Counted from the first letter of the stretch, positions 42,836 to 51,735 are shown. The stretch is 64,000 nucleotides of DNA from an uncultured Bacteroidales bacterium (GCA_900319865.1 ONQD01000005.1:62001-126000); one strand, 5' to 3'. Notes: generated by a model from the letters alone, not told the origin. Numbers and translations: made by a program.

Positions 42836-43586
42836 TTTGTTTCATTATCTCGTTTAGTCCCATCAAAAGGAGATGGGGTTCTATTATGCTGTCAGGTATA
42901 TTTTTCAATCCCTCTTGCCACAGCAGGGAAGCGTCGCCACCGGTTACAACCACCTTGGTAGAGGGGTCGAGGGAGCGGTAGTGGCCGATGAACCCTTGGA
43001 GGGCGAAAAGGGTGGCGACATACACCCCGGCACCCATGGACTGCTGTGTGTTGCGGCCCGTTGTAGGGTGGGGATAAGTGTCGTCATTTTGCAATAACGG
43101 CAATTTCGCCGTAAAAGTATGCAATGCCCGAATCTTCATCGCAAGTCCCGGCATAATGGCACCTCCGCGGTAGGTGGCAGTTGAGTCTAAATAGTCGACG
43201 GTGATGCATGTTCCAGCATCAATAATAACGCACGGACTGCCGCAAAATAGTTTCTGTGCACCGCAGGCTGCTGCTATGCGGTCGGGACCGAGAGTTTCGG
43301 GAGTAAGATAGTCGAGCCGGATAGGTAGTTGTGACGAGGCTGAAAGGCGGTGTACTTTGTTCTCGGACAATTTTAGTAGTTGCCAGGGAATTTGGCCTGT
43401 GGCACATAGGATGATGTGGTCGGGGTTTTGAAGTTCGGGAGGGAGCACAGCCAGAAGAGGGCAGAGCGGAGAGGGTTCGAGTGAAGTGATCTCGTCGGCA
43501 GACATAGAATGGAGACCCCTAAGGGTGTCGTCTTGAAACAAAGCCCATTTGATGCGCGTGTTGCCTATGTCTATTGCCAGATTCAT
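42825..43586 (-). CDS. coaX: Type III pantothenate kinase
   Basis: 253 residues from the ATG at 43586. The acetate-kinase-fold phosphate motif DIGNTRIKWALF is at residues 5-16, GPDRIAAACGA near 90, DAGTCITVDYLD near 110 and the GGAIMPGL segment near 128 are diagnostic. It catalyses the first step of CoA synthesis. The open frame extends 20 codons upstream, but this start gives the usual length. It is 25 bp after the pth stop. Confidence 0.93.
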   Translation of the reverse strand: MNLAIDIGNTRIKWALFQDDTLRGLHSMSADEITSLEPSPLCPLLAVLPPELQNPDHIILCATGQIPWQLLKLSENKVHRLSASSQLPIRLDYLTPETLGPDRIAAACGAQKLFCGSPCVIIDAGTCITVDYLDSTATYRGGAIMPGLAMKIRALHTFTAKLPLLQNDDTYPHPTTGRNTQQSMGAGVYVATLFALQGFIGHYRSLDPSTKVVVTGGDASLLWQEGLKNIPDSIIEPHLLLMGLNEIMKQNEE

Positions 43587-43611
43587 CTCGTATGGGGTGC
43601 TTGATTTACTG

Positions 43612-44403
43612 TTATTGTTGGGCCGATGTTTCGTTCTGTGGACCACCGTTATAGAGATTCATTGCGCGGTCGGGTCCTTGGGTTACAAAACATTGTACCG
43701 CTTTGCATGCCTGCTCAATGCGAGGCTCGAGCACCGCCAACTCGTCAGCGTCGAAAGCCCCTAGCACATAATCTATTTGGTGTCCGCGTCCAAAATTGTT
43801 GCCAACACCTATGCGCAATCGGGCAAACCGGTTGTGCCCCAATAGCATCTCTATGTTGCCCAATCCGTTGTGACCACCGCCACTACCTTGTTTCTTCATG
43901 CGCAGTGTTCCCAGCGGGATGGCGATATCATCCACCACAACCAGCATATTCTCAACGCCGATCTTTTCGGCCTGTAGCCAGTATCGCACTGCCTCGCCGC
44001 TGAGGTTCATATATGTGGTAGGCTTTATCAGCACCACAATGCGGCCTTTTATTTTTATCTCGGTTCGCCACGCACGGCGTTCAAGGCTCCACTTGGCCTT
44101 CGCCTGCCGGGCCAAAGCGTCCACCACCATGAATCCTGCATTGTGGCGGGTACCTTCATACTCGGCTCCTACATTGCCCAAACCGACTATCAAATATTTC
44201 ATACTTTTGTTGTCATCTTCTTGGCAAAGGATTTCTTCGCGTCCTTGTGCAGAGGGTACTTCATCTGCAGGTATAGATGCCGATGTGCCGTTCACTGGCA
44301 CAGAATCGGCCTCCCTGCTGTGGCCTTCACCATTTCGGCTAACGGCATCGCCTTTCTGACACACTGATTTGCAGCGCGAAAAAATCCTTTTTAAAATCTT
44401 CAT
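43612..44403 (-). CDS. pth: Peptidyl-tRNA hydrolase with possible N-terminal extension
   Basis: The core runs from an internal ATG at 44202 (196 residues): LIVGLGNVGAEYEGTRHNAGFMVVD, KPTTYMNLSGEAV, VVDDIAIPLG and GSGGGHNGLGNIE with the conserved Asn, His and Asp. It recycles peptidyl-tRNA. The frame remains open to an ATG at 44403, adding 67 polar residues of low complexity. The promoter at 44422-44429 places transcription start just before 44403, so either a 5' leader of about 210 nt or a real extension must be present. I annotate the longer form and give the alternative start 44202. Confidence 0.82.
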   Translation of the reverse strand: MKILKRIFSRCKSVCQKGDAVSRNGEGHSREADSVPVNGTSASIPADEVPSAQGREEILCQEDDNKSMKYLIVGLGNVGAEYEGTRHNAGFMVVDALARQAKAKWSLERRAWRTEIKIKGRIVVLIKPTTYMNLSGEAVRYWLQAEKIGVENMLVVVDDIAIPLGTLRMKKQGSGGGHNGLGNIEMLLGHNRFARLRIGVGNNFGRGHQIDYVLGAFDADELAVLEPRIEQACKAVQCFVTQGPDRAMNLYNGGPQNETSAQQ

Positions 44404-44421
44404 ACCAATATATTCAATCTG

Positions 44422-44429
44422 CAAAAGTA
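44422..44429 (-). promoter_or_regulatory. -7 element of the pth-to-thioesterase operon
   Basis: The minus strand reads TACTTTTG. No other good match was seen within the next 14 kb of minus-strand genes, so it may drive the whole run. Confidence 0.5.
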
Positions 44430-44493
44430 CGAATTTTTATTCGATTTACGGGTTTTGTGAATATATAAATACTGAAAAGTGGATTTTTTTTTG

Positions 44494-44501
44494 TATTTTT
44501 G
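44494..44501 (+). promoter_or_regulatory. -7 element of purD
   Basis: TATTTTTG 22 bp before the purD ATG, divergent from the pth promoter. Confidence 0.6.
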
Positions 44502-44523
44502 CATTTTCAAATTGTAATAGAAA

Positions 44524-45840
44524 ATGAATATTTTGCTTCTTGGATCAGGTGGTCGTGAGCATGCTATGGCTTGCAAGATTGCTGAAAGCAGCCACTGCGA
44601 CACCCTTTTTGTGGCACCCGGAAATGCCGGTACAGCTTTGGTTTCGAAAACCAAGAATGTTGAACTGTCTCCCACCGACTTTGCCTCCATTGGCGATTTT
44701 GTATTGCACCACGATGTCAAGATGGTCGTCGTAGGCCCCGAGGCTCCTCTGGTGGCCGGAATTGCCGATTATTTTGCAGACAACATCCGACTGCGCAATG
44801 TGGCCGTTATCGGTCCCCGCCGTCAGGGGGCTCAACTGGAGGGCAGCAAGGACTATGCCAAGGAGTTCATGATGCGCCACAATATACCCACCGCCGCGCA
44901 TCGCACATTCACCCCCGACACCCTTGCCGAAGGGCTGGATTATCTGGGCACCCTCGAGGCCCCCTATGTGCTCAAAGCCGACGGCCTGGCCGCTGGAAAA
45001 GGAGTTCTCATCCTCGACTCACTTGAGATGGCACGCGCTGAACTGACCGATATGTTGAAAGGGGGTAAGTTCGGTGAAGCTTCGGCCAAGGTTGTGGTAG
45101 AGCAGTACCTTTCCGGTGTCGAGCTGAGCGTCTTCGTGCTCACCGACGGCAAGCACTACCATATTCTCCCCACAGCGAAGGACTATAAGCGTATTGGCGA
45201 AGGGGACACCGGTCCCAACACAGGCGGCATGGGTTCCATCAGCCCCGTGCATTTTGCCGATAGTGCATTTATGCACAAAGTCGAAACGCGTATAGTGCAA
45301 CCCACTGTCAGAGGTCTCCATCAAGAGGAGATTCCTTACAAAGGTTTCATCTTTGTTGGACTTATGGCCGTGCCTTGCAAAGACGGCAGTGGCTCGTTCG
45401 ACCCTTACGTCATAGAATACAACGTCCGCATGGGAGACCCCGAGACCGAGAGTGTCTTCCCGCGCATCAAGAGCGATATCGTCGACCTCTTCGAGCGCGT
45501 GTGGCGAGGCAATTTGCAGCAAACCACCATTGATATAGACTCCCGCGCGGCTGCATGCGTGATGATGGTTGCAGGCGGATATCCCGGCAGCTACGAGAAA
45601 GGACATGAAATCAACGGACTGGACGATGTGAGTGGCAGTTTGGTGTTTCATGCCGGTACCCGCCTCGATGCATCCGGCAAAGTGGTTACCAATGGCGGTC
45701 GTGTGCTCTGTGTAACCACACTCGACTCCAGTATGCCTTCGGCCCTTCTCAAAACCTATCAACAAGTCGATAAGATTAGCTGGCAGGGAAGCAATTACCG
45801 CCATGATATCGGGCAGGACCTCCTGAAGATGATGATATAG
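44524..45840 (+). CDS. purD: Phosphoribosylamine--glycine ligase (GARS)
   Basis: 438 residues: LLLGSGGREHAMA at the N-terminus, then the ATP-grasp domain with YVLKADGLAAGKGVLI near 150, EEIPYKGFIFVGLM and EYNVRMGDPETESVFPRI near 295. It makes glycinamide ribonucleotide in purine synthesis. It stands alone, divergent from pth, and is closed by the hairpin at 45879-45911. Confidence 0.95.
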   Translation: MNILLLGSGGREHAMACKIAESSHCDTLFVAPGNAGTALVSKTKNVELSPTDFASIGDFVLHHDVKMVVVGPEAPLVAGIADYFADNIRLRNVAVIGPRRQGAQLEGSKDYAKEFMMRHNIPTAAHRTFTPDTLAEGLDYLGTLEAPYVLKADGLAAGKGVLILDSLEMARAELTDMLKGGKFGEASAKVVVEQYLSGVELSVFVLTDGKHYHILPTAKDYKRIGEGDTGPNTGGMGSISPVHFADSAFMHKVETRIVQPTVRGLHQEEIPYKGFIFVGLMAVPCKDGSGSFDPYVIEYNVRMGDPETESVFPRIKSDIVDLFERVWRGNLQQTTIDIDSRAAACVMMVAGGYPGSYEKGHEINGLDDVSGSLVFHAGTRLDASGKVVTNGGRVLCVTTLDSSMPSALLKTYQQVDKISWQGSNYRHDIGQDLLKMMI

Positions 45841-45878
45841 TCGGTCCTCACCCGCCACATACACTCATTGACAAAGAA

Positions 45879-45911
45879 GAAGCGCGTTCCCTCAATGGTG
45901 GAGCGCGCTTC
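45879..45911. terminator. Bidirectional terminator between purD and pnuC-like gene
   Basis: GAAGCGCG (45879-45886) pairs with CGCGCTTC (45904-45911). It lies between the convergent purD and pnuT-like genes. Confidence 0.65.
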
Positions 45912-45951
45912 TGTATTAATGACCTATAGAGTTGTCCGTTGGATGGGGCTA

Positions 45952-46524
45952 TCAGGCTTCCACCTGTTGCTTGCGCCAGTGGCGCAACCCCAGAATGCAG
46001 ACAATCTCGAATACTGCATACAGGGCGGCCGAAGCGTAGTTGCCGGTGGTCCAGAATAGTATTATCATTAAGGGTTCCACCACCATCCAGAATAGCCATT
46101 GCTGCCAGTATTTCTGCGCCAGCATCCACATGGCCACTATGGTCAAGGCCGAGGAAATGCCGTCGAGCCACGGATATTGGCTTTCGCCCAACCAACCGAG
46201 CAACCACCACAACCCAACCGACAGCGCAGCTGTGGTTGCAATCAGGGCGGGCCAATAGCGTCGGGGGCACGAAGTGATAGGCCTTTCGCCCCCATCCTTG
46301 CTTTGCACCAGCCCCCGCCAAACCAGTATGCCGTATATGGACATAATGAAGTTGTAGCAGCAGATGGCACCGTTGGCATAGATTCCCGAAGTGAAATCAA
46401 TCACTATGTAGAAGGCGGACATCACAAGGCTTAGCGGCCAAAACCAGCGGTCGGCCCGGTATTCGCTTATAATGTACGCCACTCCGATAATGGCTCCGAC
46501 AATATCTATCCAGCTAACGGTCAT
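45952..46524 (-). CDS. pnuT: PnuC-family transporter, probably PnuT (thiamine)
   Basis: 190 residues with about seven hydrophobic helices. WIDIVGAIIGVAYIISEYRADRWFWPLSLVMSAFYIVIDF at the N-terminus and WVVEPLMIILFW-like and YAVFEIVCILGLRHWRK segments at the C-terminus are typical of PnuC proteins. PnuC relatives take up NMN/nicotinamide riboside, but those under a TPP riboswitch beside a TonB receptor are called PnuT and import thiamine. It is 36 bp after the receptor gene. The thiamine assignment rests on the riboswitch. Confidence 0.82.
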   Translation of the reverse strand: MTVSWIDIVGAIIGVAYIISEYRADRWFWPLSLVMSAFYIVIDFTSGIYANGAICCYNFIMSIYGILVWRGLVQSKDGGERPITSCPRRYWPALIATTAALSVGLWWLLGWLGESQYPWLDGISSALTIVAMWMLAQKYWQQWLFWMVVEPLMIILFWTTGNYASAALYAVFEIVCILGLRHWRKQQVEA

Positions 46525-46560
46525 AAACAGTATTCTATTGCAGTAGATGGAATGCAGTCA

Positions 46561-48822
46561 TTAGAACCGATACATCACACGGGCCATAAAGTTGATGCCG
46601 GGCTGCTGCAACCATCCGCGGCTGTGGTAGTAGCTAATTGCCGTTTCGCTGCTCCAATCGTCATACCAGTCGCCCACCCAAGCACTGAGGCGATACTTGT
46701 GGTTCAACAGGTTGTTTACAACAAGTTGTGCCTCTATTTCATTGCTGTTCTGCAAATGCCAGGTATAGGATGCACGCAGGTTGAGAAGGAAATAGGGGTC
46801 AATAGCATAGCATTCGCGTCCGGTATTGTCGGCATACTGCTTGCCTACATATTTGCCTATCAGCTGTATCTTGCCATCCTTGATGGGAGTGAAAGTGGCG
46901 ATGGCGGCACCTATTATTGAGGGCGACATTGCTAAGGGTGTGTTCTTTTTCACATCCAGACTGGTCCATGTGCCGTCGGGGAGTTTTACTATTGAGTCTG
47001 CGTCATTAAAGTTGCTGAAGGTATAATCCAGTACCTTGTTGGTGCTGAGAGTAACATTTGCATCCAGTCGCATCCAACGTGCTATCTGGTATCCGCCTTC
47101 CAGTTCTATGCCGAGACGGTAGCTGCGTTCCACATTTTCCATGAGAGAGTATCCGCTGCTGCTCAATCTACCGTTGGGGGTGAGCTGGTCTTTGTAAAGC
47201 ATCGCATAGAGATTTGCTTTGAAAGCCCATCTGTTTTTCGCAATTTGGTAGCCAAGTTCAATGTCCAGCATGGTCTCAGCCTTTACGGTATCACCGTTTG
47301 CAAGTGCATCCTTGATGTCGCTCCGGGTGGGTTCGCGGTTGCTGATTCCGGCCACGAAATAGGCACGCTGGTTTTCGCTGAAACGATAGTTCAAACCTGC
47401 TTTGGGGTTAAAGAACAGGTAGTTCTCGTTGAAGTTGATATTTTTCAAGTCATCGGTCACTCCACTCAGTTTGTAGTTCACGGTGCGCAGCTGCAAGTCG
47501 GCATAGGCATTGAGGTTGGGGTTGAAGTCATAGTTGGCTTTGGCATACACGCTGTTATCAGTTTTGTTTCCATGGTAGCGGTACCATTCAAACTCCTTAG
47601 GCAATTGGAAGGCTGTGTCGCGCACCCATATCACATTGCCATAGTGGTATCCGTCGAAGTACAGTAGGTTGTCGCCAAACGAGAGTGTAAGTTTCTCTCC
47701 ATTATAGTTGGCGGCCAGATTGGCAGTGATACTGTTGTTGTTCATCAATTTGCGGGTTACAAAATCAGTTTTGCCGCCACGGTCAATGCTGTATTTAGAG
47801 TATTTTTTGTCGGCTTTGTATTGCTCATAGTATCCATAGCCGTGGGTGAAGTTCAGAACACCCTTTATACTCCATTGGTCGGTGAGCAGGTGCGATACAT
47901 ACAACTGATAGTGTTGCTGCCAGTAGTTGTCGGTCTCTTTGGGGTAATACATCACTTTGCCGTCCATTTCATATTCGCCCGAAGGATTGTATGTGGGGTC
48001 GGCGTTGAGTTTTGCGCTGTCGGCTCCGTCCCAGGTAATTCCGGAAGTTTGGCTACCTACTATGGCCAGAAGTTTTACAAGGGTGCGATGCCCATACCAC
48101 GACAGTCCGCCATAGAAACTCTGCTGGTCGGTGCCGCCGCCGCGCAGAAAGCCGTCGCTGGTCAAACCACTATATGCAAAGTCGAAACTGAGGCCGCTTT
48201 TCATAATCCCGGTACCGGCACTGAGGCTGTACTGACGGGTGTTCCAGCTGCCGAAACCGATGTCGGCCGAACCGTAGGGACTGCCCTTGGCGTTAAGGGT
48301 CTGCATGTTGATGGCGGCTCCAAAGGCCGGGCTGCCTCCGGTCGAGGCTCCCACGCCACGCTGTATTTGCATACTCTGGGTCATACCCCCGATGTTGGGA
48401 ATATTGTACCAGAACACTGTCTGGCTTTCGGGGTCGTTGAGCGTTATACCGTTGATGTTGACATTGATGCGGCTGGCATCAACACCTCGAATGCGCAACG
48501 ACGTGGCACCCACCGTTCCGTTCTCGCCCGAGGCCACCACCGACGGCATTGTCTCAATCATGAATGGAATGCTCACAGCACCTCGGGCCTCATCCAACTC
48601 TTTGTGAGTGACGTTGCTTGTGGTGAGGGGCGCCGTGTTGCTCACACGCACATCCCGAACAATCACCTCCTCCAGTGTTTTCACCGAATCGGGAGTTTGT
48701 GCGAAGGCATGTGCTCCGCCTAATAGAAAAACTGCTAATGCTCCGCAGGCTATCATCTGCTTGGCATAAAACCTGGTGGCCCTGTGTTGATAGCGGCCAC
48801 AGTCAAACTTTTGTGTTGTCAT
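46561..48822 (-). CDS. TonB-dependent receptor for thiamine
   Basis: 753 residues. A signal-like hydrophobic segment (about 20-42, ending GAHAFAQ) precedes a plug domain (50-170: LEEVIVRDVRVSNTAPLTTSNVTHKEL, SLRIRGVDASRINVNINGITLND) and a 22-strand-type barrel ending MARVMYRF with a C-terminal Phe. A TPP riboswitch lies directly upstream, and a PnuT-like permease is downstream, so it most likely takes up thiamine or its phosphates across the outer membrane. Confidence 0.9.
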   Translation of the reverse strand: MTTQKFDCGRYQHRATRFYAKQMIACGALAVFLLGGAHAFAQTPDSVKTLEEVIVRDVRVSNTAPLTTSNVTHKELDEARGAVSIPFMIETMPSVVASGENGTVGATSLRIRGVDASRINVNINGITLNDPESQTVFWYNIPNIGGMTQSMQIQRGVGASTGGSPAFGAAINMQTLNAKGSPYGSADIGFGSWNTRQYSLSAGTGIMKSGLSFDFAYSGLTSDGFLRGGGTDQQSFYGGLSWYGHRTLVKLLAIVGSQTSGITWDGADSAKLNADPTYNPSGEYEMDGKVMYYPKETDNYWQQHYQLYVSHLLTDQWSIKGVLNFTHGYGYYEQYKADKKYSKYSIDRGGKTDFVTRKLMNNNSITANLAANYNGEKLTLSFGDNLLYFDGYHYGNVIWVRDTAFQLPKEFEWYRYHGNKTDNSVYAKANYDFNPNLNAYADLQLRTVNYKLSGVTDDLKNINFNENYLFFNPKAGLNYRFSENQRAYFVAGISNREPTRSDIKDALANGDTVKAETMLDIELGYQIAKNRWAFKANLYAMLYKDQLTPNGRLSSSGYSLMENVERSYRLGIELEGGYQIARWMRLDANVTLSTNKVLDYTFSNFNDADSIVKLPDGTWTSLDVKKNTPLAMSPSIIGAAIATFTPIKDGKIQLIGKYVGKQYADNTGRECYAIDPYFLLNLRASYTWHLQNSNEIEAQLVVNNLLNHKYRLSAWVGDWYDDWSSETAISYYHSRGWLQQPGINFMARVMYRF

Positions 48823-48833
48823 AATCTTTTTCC

Positions 48834-48903
48834 TCCGCCGGCATTATCCGGATCAGGTTCGAGGGTTTAATCTCAGCCACAATAGGTTGTAGCACCCCTA
48901 ATC
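48834..48903 (-). promoter_or_regulatory. TPP (thiamine pyrophosphate) riboswitch
   Basis: The minus strand has the THI-box segments in order: AGGGGTGC, GGCTGAGA, GAACCTGATCCGGATAATGCC. It starts about 27 nt after the -7 element and ends 12 nt before the receptor ATG, so it probably controls translation or early termination of the receptor-permease operon in response to TPP. Confidence 0.93.
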
Positions 48904-48929
48904 GATCTTCCATCCGCTCGGAATCGGTG

Positions 48930-48937
48930 CAAAGATA
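48930..48937 (-). promoter_or_regulatory. -7 element of the thiamine uptake operon
   Basis: The minus strand reads TATCTTTG just upstream of the riboswitch. Confidence 0.65.
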
Positions 48938-49062
48938 CTTCTTTTTTCTGAATTATTCGTTTTTCAACAAAAAAATATTCCGCCGCCACAATTCAGCAGT
49001 GCATTGGAAGTAGCCCCGTCGGCATCATCATTGAACACCTTTAGCCCCTTGGGGTTGGGCAA

Positions 49063-49818
49063 CTAAAAGTCCCACTTAAACCCCTTGAAGGGATGAGCGC
49101 GGTCGCAGTTCTGCTGTTTGGTCAAATCCTGCAAATGATTAACGCGCCGCGTGCCCCATTTCCACATCTTGATGTCGAACCATATCAAAACGATAAACAG
49201 AACCACGGCCACTGTTTCCGAGCCCATCTCCATGCTCTCGGGAATCATCAGCAGCGAATCGAAAGTGCCGTGCAGCAACATGGGTACCACAAAGGCAAGG
49301 AGGAAATATTTGCCCCGTCTTTCGGGATCGAATTTGGCGAGAGCAAAATAGTAGCCCATCATCACACCGAATAGAAAATGACCCGGCACCGACAGTACAG
49401 CCCGCACCGACCCCGTCACCATGGCATCGGTAAACGAGGCTTGACCGAACACATAGCTGAGGTTTTCGAAACAGGCAAACCCCAAGGCCACAAAACAAGA
49501 ATAGACTATGCCGTCCAGATACTCGTCGAATTCCTTGCTTCGCCAGATGGCCAGGGTGAGCAATAGCAGCTTGCACAGCTCCTCGCTTGCCCCGGCTACC
49601 ACATAGCCAGTGTAAACCCCGCTCACTACAGGGATGTTGGGTGTGAACATCACAAGGAAAGACTCGAGCAGTGCAGCCGGGAGAATCGACAATGCGCCGA
49701 AAATAAATGCTTTAATTAGTTTCCCGATAGGCTCTTTTTCGTATTTGTCCTGTCGGTATACCGCAATGGCCAGTATGATTACTGGCAGCACGGCAATGGC
49801 TATGAGATATATATTCAT
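49063..49818 (-). CDS. PrsW-family intramembrane metalloprotease
   Basis: 251 residues from the ATG at 49818; the longer frame starts with TTG. About seven membrane helices. The conserved motifs are GASEELCKLL (Glu-Glu, near residue 79), GFACFENLSY (Phe-x-x-x-Glu-Asn) near 115, VPGHFLFG and LLHGTFDSL, the Glu/His set of the PrsW/ABI (CAAX-protease-like) clan. PrsW cleaves anti-sigma factors in Bacillus. Two genes on is an ECF sigma/anti-sigma-like pair, but functional linkage is only suggested. Confidence 0.88.
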   Translation of the reverse strand: MNIYLIAIAVLPVIILAIAVYRQDKYEKEPIGKLIKAFIFGALSILPAALLESFLVMFTPNIPVVSGVYTGYVVAGASEELCKLLLLTLAIWRSKEFDEYLDGIVYSCFVALGFACFENLSYVFGQASFTDAMVTGSVRAVLSVPGHFLFGVMMGYYFALAKFDPERRGKYFLLAFVVPMLLHGTFDSLLMIPESMEMGSETVAVVLFIVLIWFDIKMWKWGTRRVNHLQDLTKQQNCDRAHPFKGFKWDF

Positions 49819-50300
49819 TGTCAATTATTTTTACTCGTTACCAATATCGGAGCCATTATCTATTTTTATTGATAATCAAATCAATAATAGTACTTCCATG
49901 TCTTTGTTATCAATCACAAAGATACAAATATTTTTTCATTCCGTCATATCGCTACTCTCATAAATCCCAACTATCCTTGCGGTTTGTGCTTTATCCGTAC
50001 TTTTGGTTTTTATGCTGTTATGCTTCGGGGCTGCTTCCGCCTCCAGCCCATCGCTGTTTCAGCCTTTATGCACGTTTTTTCAAATTCCATTGCCCATCTG
50101 CTCCCGTCCCATAGGTAAGGAACTATTAGGCAAGATGATGTTAACCATAATGGTTAATACAACATGAATAGAAGGTTATGAAAAGGTGAATATATAAATA
50201 ATGCGCATCAAATCCGGGATTCAGTTCAATTTTAAAACAGCCAATTCCGCATTCGGGAAGTCCTGAAAGCGGAATTGGGTGGGAAGTGTGAGAAAGAGAG
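49819..50300. other. Intergenic region of 480 bp
   Basis: No coding sequence is convincing. It holds a palindrome, TTAACCAT/ATGGTTAA (50141-50148, 50150-50157), of unknown role, and the terminator at 50241-50278. Confidence 0.5.
50241..50278 (-). terminator. Terminator of the sigma/anti-sigma-like operon
   Basis: CCAATTCCGC (50241-50250) pairs perfectly with GCGGAATTGG (50269-50278). On the minus strand it is followed by CTGTTTTAAAA. Confidence 0.7.
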
Positions 50301-50882
50301 TTACTCTTCTTTCAGCAGTTCATCTATCTCTTCGTTGAGGTTGGAGTAGCTTTTTTTGACTTTTTGGCCTGCGAGCAGGCCTGTGGGGATGGAGACTAAG
50401 GAGGCGATGAGGACAGGCATAAGCATGTCGGGCTCTTTCTTGGATAATATTATTGTGAAAAGCACGAGCCATGCGATGCATACGATGACGAAGAGGATTC
50501 TTTCACGCAGGGGCAGTTTGCTGCTGCTTTTGCGGACGCTTTCGCGCAGGGACATCAGTCCGGTTTGGGAGTGGACGTCGGGGCGTTTCATGCCGTGTGT
50601 GAGGATGAGGCTCTTCACGATGATGTAGCCCATCAAGAGGTCGAACAGCAGGATGAACCACCACGGCCATTCGCCACCAACCGTTAGAAAGAGGGTGAAT
50701 ACCAGTGTGATTATTGCCAATATGACGGAGTAGGTGAGGTTTTTGAGGTAGAGGTGTTGCGAAGAGCGTTTCACCGAACGGCGCCATACCTCGTTGTTGA
50801 AAGTGCTGTGATTGGCTATGTCTTGCTGCAGGTCGTGGAGGTCTTGCTGCAGTTCTTGTTTTAAATCGAGATTGTTTTCCAT
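50301..50882 (-). CDS. Membrane protein next to sigma factor, possible anti-sigma factor
   Basis: 193 residues with four likely membrane helices (about 50-67, 73-92, 128-147, 150-170) and a soluble N-terminus of 45 residues with heptad-like LKQELQQDLHDLQQDIA. It begins 11 bp after the ECF sigma gene, the usual place of an anti-sigma factor, but it lacks the ZAS or FecR motifs. I do not recognise the family. Confidence 0.6.
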   Translation of the reverse strand: MENNLDLKQELQQDLHDLQQDIANHSTFNNEVWRRSVKRSSQHLYLKNLTYSVILAIITLVFTLFLTVGGEWPWWFILLFDLLMGYIIVKSLILTHGMKRPDVHSQTGLMSLRESVRKSSSKLPLRERILFVIVCIAWLVLFTIILSKKEPDMLMPVLIASLVSIPTGLLAGQKVKKSYSNLNEEIDELLKEE

Positions 50883-50893
50883 TGTTGTTTGTT

Positions 50894-51317
50894 TTAATCG
50901 GTTATTGTTTTGAGTTTTTCACGTATGCGCACAAGGCGTACACTTACGTTCTTGACAGTGATGCCCAGGATGGCGGCGATTTCGTCGTAGGGCAGGTCTT
51001 CGAGCCAGAGGAGGATGAGGGCACGGTCGAAGGGGTGTAGCTTGCCAATGCGGCGATGCAGACGCTGGGCAGCGGGATTGCGTTCCTCACTGCTGTCCCA
51101 GGAGGAGGCATCGGCAAAGTAGTCCACGCTCAGCTCCAAGGGAGAGGTGTCCCTACGCCGCCGGTGTTTGCGGTCCATGTTGATGCATGTGTTCAACGCG
51201 ATGCGGTACACCCAGGTCTTCTCGGTGCTGCGGCCTTCGAAGGTGTCGAAGCCCTGCCACGCGTTGGCGTTCCACCAGCTGCTCGAAATCGACTTCAATC
51301 TGTTGCTTTTTGTTCAT
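50894..51317 (-). pseudogene. ECF sigma factor with internal deletion and frameshift
   Basis: The region-4 part is intact (DRALILLWLEDLPYDEIAAILGITVKNVSVRLVRIREKL), and so is the end of region 2 (NAWQGFDTFEGRSTEKTWVYRIALNTCINMDRKHRRRR). In the other frame, ATG at 51317 gives MNKKQQIEVDFEQLVE, a normal ECF N-terminus. Between them about 40 residues of region 2 (the core-binding and -10 recognition helices) are absent and the frame shifts near 51269. The remaining open frame uses a TTG at 51298. Expected to be non-functional unless an assembly error removed the piece. Confidence 0.7.
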
Positions 51318-51418
51318 AAATGTTGTATTAGTTTTGTTTTTGCTCCTTAGACAACGGAACTACCGAAAAAACTACATGACAATCAAAAAAAGCCCGCCAA
51401 AAGATGGTGGGCTTGGTG

Positions 51419-51492
51419 TGATTCCGCTGCGATTCGAACGCAGGACCTACTGCTTAGAAGGCAGTTGCTCTATCCAGCTGAGCTACGGAACC
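51419..51492 (-). tRNA. tRNA-Arg (TCT)
   Basis: The minus strand folds as a cloverleaf with acceptor GGTTCCG/CGGAATC, anticodon loop CTTCTAA and T-arm GTTCGAATC. The 3' CCA is not encoded. Confidence 0.92.
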
Positions 51493-51502
51493 ATCGTGTT
51501 TG

Positions 51503-51577
51503 TCGGGATAGCCTGATTCGAACAGGCGATCTCCTGCTCCCAAAGCAGGCGCGCTAACCGGACTACGCCATATCCCG
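51503..51577 (-). tRNA. tRNA-Pro (TGG)
   Basis: Acceptor CGGGATA/TATCCCG, anticodon arm CCTGC-TTTGGGA-GCAGG and T-loop TTCGAATC are visible. The second of three tandem tRNAs. Confidence 0.92.
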
Positions 51578-51626
51578 GACTTGCTTGTTAAGAAAAAAGA
51601 CGCCTCGAAGACGTCTTTCTCTCTCT

Positions 51627-51717
51627 TGGCGGAGAAGGGGGGATTCGAACCCCCGGTACCCTAATCGAGTACGACAGTTTAGCAAACTGTTGGTTTCAGC
51701 CACTCACCCACCTCTCC
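51627..51717 (-). tRNA. tRNA-Ser (GCT)
   Basis: Acceptor GGAGAGG/CTTCTCC, anticodon loop TTGCTAA on an ACAGT/ACTGT stem, a long variable arm typical of tRNA-Ser, and an encoded CCA. The first tRNA of the cluster. Confidence 0.93.
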
Positions 51718-51735
51718 GTAGCTGTAAATCGGGTG

